This document shows positions 49,201-58,930 of a stretch of 64,000 bases of DNA, one piece after another (the stretch's first letter is position 1; each line of letters starts with the position of its first letter). The notes below the pieces were generated by a model. That model searched no databases, was not told the DNA's origin, and was given only the letters and a program-made list of their open reading frames with translations. Source of the stretch: Caenorhabditis remanei (taxonomy: Eukaryota; Nematoda; Chromadorea; Rhabditida; Rhabditidae); the NCBI RefSeq assembly GCF_010183535.1, contig NC_071331.1, positions 15,438,001-15,502,000 on the forward strand. Reading direction: 5' to 3'. The translations under genes were made by a program, and so were the position numbers.

Positions 49201-52200
49201 CCGTGTTTCCTACATGGTATTGAGAAAACGATGGGAGGTTCACGAATAGCTAAGATACTAATACACATGTACACCTTGAATACACTCAATCAAAAAACGA
49301 GTCAAGCAGTTTTCTATCTCAAATCGAGTAACTTTCAATTACAGTCAATCCGAATCCTCATTCTTATTCGGTAATTCTAACAGACAACATCAACAGTTGA
49401 GCAAAGACTACATTCTAATTGTCCACACATCACAGCAACAACTCGATATCATTTCATCGGAAACACGACGACCCCTTCAATCATTTCCTATCGAATTGTT
49501 TCGGTATCATACTACGCAGTTGACAAGCAGGCCAGCCCACAGTCGATTGAAACCCGAAACAAGTTTGTGACTGCGTGTGGTGGGTGCGCGGGATCCAATA
49601 ATCGGTTGGTTCCGACAACAGAAACGATGGGGATCAGCCTTCTCTGTCCGCTCAACCAGATGCCATAATAATGATTTGCTTCTTTCTGGGGAGGGGTTCA
49701 TAACTACTTCCCATTCATTTTATTCTCATGTACACCCCTAACCGCGGAAAGAGCAGATAATTTATTTGCATGGATCACTATGGGTAGTAGCAGAATCGTT
49801 CTAGTTACAAATCAAAACTGACTTACCATGAAGAGCTGGGAGATGAATTGTGAGTCTGTTGACTATCCAAATTCATTATCTGCCTAGTTTCTTCTTCGTG
49901 TGGGCGCATTCCCATTCCGTAAGGCTGAAGTTTCAATTTTCATTTAAAAATTTTTGATAATGGAAACTACCGGAACGAATCCTGGAGGAGGGGTACTCCT
50001 AGCTAGATGCTGTTGTGCAGGAGGTTGATAGAACTGCATCGTTTTGGGTAATTGTGAATTTTGGCTGGACGGCTGTGGTTGATTCCCGATAGCACTGAAA
50101 GTCACGATGAATGGTTGTTGAAACTCTGAAAAAAAAACATGCGTGATTATTCAAGAAAACGATGTTTAGATGAGAATCTTAAACGATAGAAGGAATGTAC
50201 TAGGAGAAAGGGAGCCATCTTCGCTTCTATCTCATCACATGACGAGTGTGTGCGAGACGAGTGTATGTGATGGGTGTGCGTGTGCGTGTTCTTGAGGAAG
50301 AGTCCCGGGGTCTGAAAGGCGTCTGCGGGGAGCGAGCGCGCCATCTCTCTCTGTCCGTAGGATCGGCGACGGAAAAACGGAGAAGTGCATAGAGGAGAAG
50401 CGCCAGCGAATCAAGAGGCGCAGATATCGGTGTACAGTTTGGGGAAGGAGGGCATCATACATGGTTATGAAGATAGAGAGACCGCGAAACTGAAGCTATG
50501 AAGAAAACAACCGATTCCAAAACTACATTGGGTGGAGTAACCGAGCCGAAAAATTTGAGTTCAGACAAAATATAGATGATACAGTGACGCTGAAAATGTA
50601 TACTCAAGATTGAAAGAAAATGCTTATTGGGTTATCATTTAAGCTTTTGTTAATTCAGGTTATGGTGAAAGGCTAAAACAGCTTTTCTCCGGAACTTTAC
50701 ATCAAATCCACCACTGCTATATGATCTAATACAATGGTGCAGAGATGCAGAGAAACGGGAAACGCTGCTCGGGCGGGCGTGAGCTTGACAACACGCATGA
50801 TGTTGGGAAAGAATCGGTCGGACGGAAGAGAAGCATGCACTGACGAAGCGAATGATGGGCCAGGACCGTTGGATGAACGGAAGAGAAGAGAAGCGGAGAG
50901 AGTTAGATGTAATGGTTGGTAGTATTTCTATTACGTGGCAAGTAGTGTAATGTAAATGTAAATTTTTCTGAAAGAATTTTGTCCTCAGAAAATCCTGATG
51001 AAATACTCCGAAAAGAACGATAGCTATAATTAATTTAATACAGATAGGAATGAAGTATTACCGTTCAAGTTAAAAACGCTGAGATGAATAAGCTTATTGA
51101 AGTTTGAATGAAGATCATATTTTTCGGAAAGTGTAAGCAGCTGAAACCACGTATACTTGTAGAAACTGAACAATTATAGTTTCATCACTATGACGAACGG
51201 GCAACGTAAAGCAAAAATGGTAGTTCAACATAAGTCATACGGTAGGTCATGAAACAATGGTTCCTTGACCGACAAAATCTAAATCTAACACTCAATCAAT
51301 CAAACTGAGAGCATGTATCGAAATAGAAACGAAACGAATAATGGATATATGTATACCGTGGCAACGCCTGCTGTTTCTCGATTCCATCGAATGTTTCCCG
51401 ATGTCAATACTTGCTGAAGCCAGAACAAGAGAATCCGTCATTCATCTGCTAGTTCCATGTTACCAGCAGTACCACGGGACTGGCAAAGGGAATGGGAATT
51501 GAATGGTGGGAGGGGAAAAGAGAGATAGAGAGGAAAAGAAGAGAAAAAGTAGAATGGATGGGAGTGAAAACGAGGGAAAACGGGGAAGGAAAGTGGTGGT
51601 GGCGACAACGAAGACGACGACGACAACGAGTGCGGTGGCCTCCGGGGGCGAAATAGACGGGCGAGTGGCACATACGAGAAAGGAGAGAGTCCCTCGTTTC
51701 CCTCCGACGACTAGTCATGGGCGGCGCGGCAACGGGAAAGTGGCGACGACGAAGACCGACCAACCGACGATGGCAATGAACGGAATGGAGAAGAGACGAC
51801 CAACGAGGGTCAAATCGATACAACCGGAGAAGGGTTGAAGAAGACGAAGATGGAAAAAGTAGAATTTTAGTATACGTGGGACGAAAGCCGGGGGGCGGAG
51901 CTAAATGCGACGAACACAGTAACCGCAATGGGACAGAAGAGAACACGAGGCACAGGTAGTAAGAGCAAATCAACAGTACTGGACGCGACCAGAATAAAAG
52001 TGTTTTGTCGAAAAGTACCATTTGAATGGTCTGAAGTGTATGGTCACCTGTGATAGTGGGTCGAATGTGACGACATATTGGGGAGACAGGAACAATTGTA
52101 AATAAACAAAAGTGAGGGAGAAGGCTATGGAACCCCTGTTAAGGTGATTACTAGATTCAAACAGCTTACGATGCTCGGAATAGCGCCGAGAGTAAATTCT

Positions 52201-55200
52201 CGGATTTAGCGCGATGAAATTCGGAAATTATACTTAGCGGTGTTTTCTATGAGTTTTCCACCTTATTAACTTTTGAAGTCATCAAAAATGGTTTACATTG
52301 CTACGGCTTTTTTAAATTTGACTTATTGAAATTTCAGAATATTTAAATTTTTAAACCCTGGATGGGATGAAGGAGTTTTTTCAAATTAACCTTGATAAAC
52401 TGGCTTCTTAACTGGTTGCATGAGCAATTTCTCAAGCTGGCTTTTCTGATGTTTAGTTCCACAACTGGATGACGTCGCTGATTCAACATCTTCTTTATCG
52501 TTAACAGCAGCCGTCATAGCGTCGCCGATTTCTCCCTGCAAAGTTCCATTTCTTCTCTGCGTTTCTGCGAACGTTTTTTTTTCTCTCACCACGTCGGCGA
52601 TGACAATTTCTTCTTCTTCTTCCCCTTTCCCCTCCTCTTCAACTCCAGCAGTATCGCCGCTGTTCGCCAGCTTCTCCTCAGTCTCGTGTCTTCCGATACC
52701 ATCTTCCGAAACGTCTGCGTCTCTGTCTCCACTGTTCGACATTGTCTCGTTTTCGTGAAATCGTCGTTCATCCTGTAAATACTTATTTTGCCATTTGAGA
52801 TGATGCTCAAATAGTCAGCGCGGGACAAGAGAAAACCATAACTTGAAAAAAAATAGTGAATGAACATGCTTCACAATCAAGTAACAGAAAAACAAATTTT
52901 GTCGCAGTGTTGGATTAATATCGAATTTTTTTTTGAACATTTGGTCTTAGTAACTTTGCAGCTCATCAAAAGTCACGATTACCTGATGTAACTTTTGTCT
53001 CAAATGATATGAGTTTTCATCACCAACTCCTCCCAGAACGTCGGTGGTAAGGTCGAAACAGGGAATGAAACGTTGAGGAACATAAGAAGAACTTCTTTCC
53101 CCACATTCATCGGATGGAAGAGCAGTCGAAGGTGTTGCTGCAAATTGATTGGAGGAAAAATACACAAAACTTTGGGAAGGAGAAGACAAAACGAAAAAGA
53201 GTTTTCTGCTTTTCCCAATCGGCTTTAGTATTTCTTTTTTTGAAAACAAAATTTTCGACATTTGAGAAATTATTCGAAGCATTTCCAAAAGTTTGTGGTC
53301 ATGTTGAGAGAGCGAGTGAGAAATCGAAATCCGACATGAAATCGAGAAAGAGAAGAAAAAGGAAAATGAGAAAGAAACTGGATTTTATACGGCCATAAAC
53401 TGACTGATGGCTGACTTTGGTGCTTGTTTTTGTTGCGCTCTTTTTGTCAAACGAAATTCTGAATGAGTCATCAAATTTGACTTATGATGTTGAAAAAACC
53501 AATAGAATAGAAAATTATTTTCGTAATTTCTGAACAAAGAACTCCCTTGTTTTAGGGTAACTTATTCGAAATAATGTCATTCCGGGCCTCCAGCAGTATA
53601 ATACTAGCGCATAAAAATTTCTACATTTCCTGATTCGTCTTTTATTGCAAAACTGATAATTTTATTTGAGCAACAGAATTCCTAGGCAGGATAAGGTTTT
53701 TCAGTTCGAGACAAAACGCGAAAGTGAATGGGCGAGCAAAGAAAAGAGTGGAAAAAAAGAAGAAAAAATGAGCAAAACTGGCGAGCCAAAACGCTTGTTT
53801 GCTTCAAGTCTCATTTTATTGAGCACTCAAGAGCTCACATTTCGTGTACAATTTTTCTGACTGAATTTTTCATTCAATTTTTCTTTTTTCTCAAATTTCT
53901 ATCTCTTCCCTAAGCCCTGCTTCTGACCGACTCATGCATATTTCTCTAATGAGCTTTTTTCATTTATCTAACATCAGATCTCCATAACAACACTACACTC
54001 ATTGGAACTACTACACGCTTTCAGGCGTAAAATTTAACAGAAAAGGAAGAGTAAGGAGAATTAAATGACAGTTCACAAAAACCGGAAAGGAAATAAACTC
54101 GAATAAAAACTAAACCGACCCGAAACGTTGTGAAATTACATTTTGAATAAAAACTCACTATGTTTTTCTGCACTCTTCGAAATACTGGATTTGCTATCAG
54201 AGCTCTTTCTGGAAAGAACCAAAACATGGAAAAGCTAGTTGCGATATCACTCACGTTGACAGGGACTCATGGAATTTGTATTGAATAGCACCAGTGTCTG
54301 TTTCATTCTGAAAGTTAACTAACACTTATGTCTTAAAATATTCAGAACATCTCCATTTTATTCACTCAAACGCTTACACATTTTGTACCCACCGGCAGAA
54401 TATACTGGCTTCCAAAACTGAATGAGTATCCGGGAATGAATGCAACAGGAACTGGAGTGGTGGGCTGTACCTGCAATTTTAAAAAATTGGAAAGAGAAAT
54501 AAATTGTTGATAAATAAAACTCACAAAAACTGGTTTTTGGAGAGCTGTGGCGATAGCACTGGTTTTTTTCTGGCGAACCATCGAAACAAATGGCTGAAAA
54601 GTTAAAATTATACTTCACTTTCAATAAAAATTGTTTCGAATATTACCTGATGATAGGTCGACGATATGGAAAATCCATGAGAATAGCCTAAAAACAGAAG
54701 AAATGAGGAAGCGGAAAAGAATGGAAAAGGCTGATGTGAGAAAGGATAGAAAATGTGAAAGAGAAAATTGCGAAAAGGAGGAAGAAAAGAGAATAATAAG
54801 TTCTTTTCTTCTGAACGCGCACGAAAATTTTTCGTCTTTTTTGATTAAACGTTACTTTGAATAATAGGGATAAGAGAGTGAGAAAGAAAAAAGACGGGAG
54901 AGGAGCTAAAGAGAAAATCTATTGAAGTCAGCGTCAACTTCAGGTGAATATGCTTCTTTGATTATTTTCGCTTATTGCGGATATGAAAATTCAAAAACAC
55001 CGCTATTAAAAAAAAACACAATCGTTGAGCACTCCAGAGAAAATTTGTAGAAACTGTTGAACACTTCAGAGAAATATTACTTGCCAGAGCTGTATTGATC
55101 GTGCTGTAGAGTAGCCTCTGGTTTTATCGAAGTATCATAGTACGGAGGGCTGATCAACACGTTAGAATCATTCGAAGCAGCTTTACAAGTTGAATTCGTT

Positions 55201-55543
55201 GATTCTTGAATTTTTTCGTCAACTTTTGCAGTCTGAAAATTTTAACAATTTATGGGATAAAACTCTCCAAGCCCCACTTTTCTCAAAGCTTCCACATCAA
55301 TTTCACTATGAGTCTCTTTTGTTTTCCCGTCGTAATCATTTTCTACGTTTGAATTTTGGCTCAAATCTGACATTTCGGAATCTTCGTCATTATCGGCGGC
55401 TGGATGAATTTCTTCAGCAGCAACAGCAATAGATCTGAATAAGTTCAGAAACAGAATGCAATCAGCGGAATGAAAGCTACTTACTCATCATTTATTGTCC
55501 AACCTCCGTTTAAGACGTCCGATAAACTTACGCTTGAATTCAT
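46208..55543 (-). CDS. Large AT-hook, polyQ/proline-rich nuclear protein, function unknown
   Basis: About 20 exons on the minus strand from M-N-S-S-V-S-L-S-D at 55543 to the stop at 46208. In order: an acidic N-terminal part (55.5-55.1 kb), a small Pro/Ser part (54.7-54.15 kb), an exon near 53.2-52.98 kb, a Glu-rich exon (52.77-52.39 kb), Pro/Gln-rich exons with a run of eight Gln at about 48.45 kb, and a compact exon at 48.15-47.94 kb (G-R-K-P-C-R-P-H-L-C-E-Q, ending C-H-F-H-R-E-F). Next comes W-T-S-Q-I-M-G-I-S-L-A-T-V-R-K at 47.3 kb, an AT-hook P-K-R-G-R-P-R-K-A-P-G at about 46.72 kb and a basic tail (T-R-A-A-A-R-R-K). The Cys/His-containing block may be the conserved core. DNA binding is inferred from the AT-hook. 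Some 5' exon joins are uncertain, and an internal start at 52742 (M-S-N-S-G-D) is possible, so this could be two transcripts or two genes. Confidence 0.6.
48880..49240. promoter_or_regulatory. GC-rich intronic segment with TCCG microrepeat
   Basis: Part of another intron of the AT-hook gene. It contains CCGTCCGTCCGTCCG at about 49,038-49,052 and CGGCGGCGGCGACGACGG near 49,175, in an otherwise AT-rich setting. A possible alternative promoter. Confidence 0.3.
50150..52380. promoter_or_regulatory. Large intron with GC-rich islands
   Basis: Intron of the AT-hook gene. Two stretches (about 50,200-50,500 and 51,450-51,900) are clearly richer in G+C and CpG than the rest of the window, with GACGACGACAACG-like repeats. 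They may be internal promoters for the shorter 3' isoform. A 190-codon minus-strand frame at 51,449-52,021 looks like a by-product of this composition. Confidence 0.35.
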
Positions 55544-56074
55544 TTGATGTTTTAGAATTACAGCTGTTCGATGAAAAAAAGAGGGATTGCGGGCAAACCC
55601 CGAACAAAACCAAGAAAACGTGGAGCCATGCTGTCAAAGGTCACAGTAATTCAAAGGAACATTGACGCGTTCTCGTTCGGGTTTCGCCACGAAAACAGTC
55701 GTACGGTTATAAAATGAATATTTCCTCTTAGAACATTTACAAAGTAGAACTGTTGTATATATTCTCACTATATATTCTCTGAAACTTTTAGAAGTTTTGA
55801 TCTAGTTTATATTTAAAAAGTGAGCGAATTTTAATGCTTATCAGCTCATTTTGTTTGGAACGCTATCTAAATCGAATAAGTTTTGTAATCAATATATGAA
55901 AATAAGGATATCGGTTGCAAGTTTATTTTTAAAATAAACAAAACCCGTTCAAATTACTGGTGTTAAAGACGGTAGTGTAAATAATATAAGTATTGTCAAC
56001 CGGTAAAGTGATAAACCATTAGTGAAATGTTTGTGATTAACAGGATTTAATTGGTGTCAGAAGTACAGATGAGT
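55544..56074. other. Spacer upstream of the AT-hook gene
   Basis: Noncoding. It probably holds the main AT-hook gene promoter (GC-rich part near 55,590-55,700), followed by AT-rich sequence and the lectin gene 3' UTR. Confidence 0.45.
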
Positions 56075-56906
56075 TCACTGCAACGCATTCACGATTGTAG
56101 AGTTTCGTTCGCAAATGGAGTAGAGCAGGTAGGTGCACGGATAGAAGAATGTGTACGATGCAGACTCCAAACTGGCTGGCGACTTGTAGCTGGCGGCACA
56201 ATTGGCGAACTGGGTCCAACCGTTGGAGAGTGGTTTGTATGGTTTGATCAACCAGTTCCTGAAACAAATACGTGTTTTAAACAATCGGATATCGTAATGT
56301 TTCAGAAATGTATGTTCACAAAACGGAGGTGATTTCATGAATATATACTTACATTTTTGCTGGATTGAGAGCTCCCTCGGTCTGCCATCTTGGCAACTGC
56401 TCAGTCTTTTCATAGTGAGTGAATCGAATGAGTCCAAGCCAAGAGAAGTAAGCTTCTTTGGAATGAGAACGAACTGTATCCCACTCTTCGAGCGAATTGG
56501 CCACAAACAAAGTCGACTGCTTCTCGAAACACTTTCTTTCAGCTTTAGCGAATCCCAGCAATTCAGTCTCGATCCAGTAACACGAGTCGGCAAAACGAAC
56601 CCATCCATCTGGACATTGCTCCGTTTGATTGACCGCAGCTGGTGGTTGACGAGCAGGGAACGCAATGTCCTCGAATGCAGTTGTTCCAAGATCCTTGTAA
56701 TCCCAATTGTGGAATCTCACTTAAACGAAAATATTGTTTGGGAAAACAGAGTAAAATGTAAACTCACGTCGTTGATGTGGTTGTTCTTCCGTGTTTTGCA
56801 GCAAAGTGTCTGGAGCTTCTCCACTGCCATCGACGACATCAACGGGGGCAGCTTGGCTGAATAGAAGCCCCGAAAAGATAGTAGCGACAAGAAAATAGAA
56901 ACGCAT
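56075..56906 (-). CDS. Secreted single-domain C-type lectin
   Basis: Three exons: start ATG at 56906 to about 56767, then about 56719-56353, then about 56263-56075; phases agree. Signal peptide M-R-F-Y-F-L-V-A-T-I-F-S-G-L-L-F-S-Q-A-A, a short acidic propeptide-like region, then a C-type lectin fold: C-P-D-G-W-V-R-F-A-D-S-C-Y-W opening, W-L-G-L in the core, and cysteines N-C-A-A and Y-S-I-C-E at the end. No E-P-N or Q-P-D calcium/sugar motif is seen, so carbohydrate binding is doubtful. The last exon uses codons typical of strongly expressed worm genes (ACC, AAC, TAC, AAG, GCC). A TATA box lies just upstream. Confidence 0.85.
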
Positions 56907-56945
56907 AGCGAACAGTGAACGCAAACGAAATGGTACAAACTCGGC

Positions 56946-56953
56946 CTTTTATA
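56946..56953 (-). promoter_or_regulatory. TATA box of the lectin gene
   Basis: Read on the minus strand, CCTATAAAAGGCCG lies about 40 bases upstream of the ATG at 56906, a close match to a strong TATA box. This agrees with the biased codon use of the gene. Confidence 0.6.
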
Positions 56954-57260
56954 GGCATTTCTCCCGCTCAATATTTTGATTTGAGCCTAATTTGGCGGGT
57001 GCGCGGGCGAAAAATGTTTAGATCAAAAATAAATTACAATTTTTTTGAATATAAGAATAATTATATTTTAAATATTTATTCGAATAAATATTTAAAACAT
57101 TTATTTTCAAAGCTCTGCAGTGATATTCGTTTTTTCTCGATAAATACAGTAATCGAGCAAGCTGGTCTTGAAGCGACCACTTGAGATTATACTGTCTTGA
57201 TGATTATTTCCATTGTCCTTGATATGAGAAAAAATAAATTGATTGAAAAGTATTTAATTT

Positions 57261-57755
57261 TTATGGAGTTGGTGCTGTACATCCGACAGACGTTACAGGT
57301 CTGAATAAATAGAGTTTGTAATTATGTTCATCGAAACGAAACTCACACTGTTGTCGTCGGAGCAGGAGTAGTGTACAGATAATCGCCATCCAAGCATGTC
57401 ATACTTATCGAGGACAGAGAAGTTGTAACGCCGTTGTACTGAAATCGTAAGGTTATAAATGAATAAAGAATTTTGTTTCTTTATAATGAACTTACGATGA
57501 CAGAAGAAGTTTGAGAAGTTATTTGAGTTGTACAAGTCACAGTAAGTGTACTACCAGAGGGATCCAATACCAGTTGTACGTCGTCCGGTGTGGCAGTCTG
57601 TGTTGGTTCCGCACATGATGAAGTTGCCTGAAAAAGATAAAAATAATGATTGAGTAAGATTGAAAACTTACTGCACCAGCTGAGTTATTAGTAGCCATGC
57701 AGGCGAGTGTGGAACTGAATTGTAGTATCAAAAGAGCGAAAATCGAAAGAATCAT
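57261..57755 (-). CDS. Small secreted Thr/Ser-rich protein
   Basis: Four exons in phase: 57755-57672, 57627-57496, 57438-57347, 57300-57261, giving 115 residues. Signal peptide M-I-L-S-I-F-A-L-L-I-L-Q-F, then a Cys-, Thr- and Ser-rich mature part with five or six cysteines (for example L-T-V-T-C-T-T, S-M-T-C-L-D-G) and a T-T-P-A-P-T-T-T linker before a final G-C-T-A-P-T-P. It is reminiscent of the nematode C6-type cysteine domain, but I cannot confirm that. Extracellular; function unknown. Confidence 0.7.
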
Positions 57756-58207
57756 GAGGAATGCTTTGAACGTTTTCTCATTTCGAACCCTACTATTTGT
57801 ACCTTTTCTTGGTAATAAAACATCAAAACATAAAACTAATAAATCACTTTCTCCGAAACAAACGCAAATTGAATTTCCAACAAATAGTAGAGATGAGGTG
57901 TAGATCTATCCGGATCTGGACTTCGATGGTAGAGAAGTACCAATTATGGGTTGAAGAAACAATCGGAACACTTTAATAGATCCAGTAGGAGAAGGTATAT
58001 CGAACTTTGTAACTCATTCATGACGTGGAATTTGACACCTGTCACCTGATTCCTTTTTCCGTCGAATTGATACGTCTCTTCAGAAAAAAAGAATGAGTTC
58101 AGACTGTCAGCCGGCTGTCACTGATAAGGCTGATAAGGCGTTTTTCGCATCAAAACTGTCCCAAAAACCATGCATTTTTTGTATTCGCACCCAACATTTT
58201 CTGCATA
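57756..58207. other. Divergent intergenic region
   Basis: 452 bases between a minus-strand and a plus-strand gene, so it should hold both promoters. It includes a short direct repeat, CTGATAAGG twice at about 58,120-58,138. Confidence 0.45.
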
Positions 58208-58930
58208 ATGATCAACGATACGTCGTCTGAACGGCATCATTTAAGGCACAAACACATGGTGTCAGATGAGAAAATACAGAATACAGCGAACGGTGAAACG
58301 GATTCTCTTGATCCATATGAAGTGAGTTTGTGGTTTTCTTTCTCAACTTATAGGATTCATCGGGGTTTTTTATTATTATTTTGAAAACGAAAAGAATATT
58401 TGAACCTTTTCTTCCAAAATGTAGGTTTGGTTCAAGTTCCTACTGTAAATTAGTTATGATGAAATTATGTTTACTACTTTCGTAACTTTTCCAGATGGAA
58501 TCCCGAATGAGAGCACAAATCGAGAGAAATAATGAGTGGATTGAAAAGATGTCTCCAATTGTGAAATACAAGGTAACCTAACTTTATCAGATTCTTGCAC
58601 AAAACGACATTCCAGATTCAGGAATATATTCGAAAGCAGCGAGCAAAGAAGATGCAGAGAAGAAAATTTTCATTGGCATGTGGACTCAATCATCGTATCA
58701 AACAAGAACCAATGCCACCACCGTCATCAACTTCTTCCTCGAGAAGGCGCCAAAAGAAACATGGAGAATCTACATCAAAGCATCGGCATATGTCATCAAC
58801 TCCAGTTTTGGAGCGAAATCTGAGTCAACCGGATATGTCAGATCCTCGTAAGAGTGCATCTGTTTCGAATAGAAGAAAATCAGCTCCAGCTAATAAAATG
58901 GATATGAGAGATTTGGATGATTTGGAATAA
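58208..58930 (+). CDS. Small basic, serine-rich protein of unknown function
   Basis: Three exons in phase: 58208-58321, 58495-58572, 58616-58930, giving 168 residues. Begins M-I-N-D-T-S-S-E-R-H-H. The middle has a helical basic stretch (I-Q-E-Y-I-R-K-Q-R-A-K-K-M-Q-R-R-K-F) and the C-terminal half is rich in Ser, Arg and Lys (S-S-S-R-R-R-Q-K-K-H), ending M-D-M-R-D-L-D-D-L-E. A nuclear location is plausible from the basic clusters. Family not recognised. Confidence 0.7.

Noticed and set aside
49570..49640. tRNA-like sequence considered near GGTTGGTTCCGAC
   Set aside because: No pairing acceptor stem or anticodon arm could be drawn. I found no convincing tRNA anywhere in the window by eye.
51449..52021. 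190-codon minus-strand open frame
   Set aside because: It lies in a GC-rich intron, overlaps an open plus-strand frame of the same region, has low-complexity Ser/Pro/Leu composition and no splice or domain support.
56337..56864. 175-codon plus-strand open frame
   Set aside because: Exact antisense of the C-type lectin exons and their intron; it has no domain of its own.
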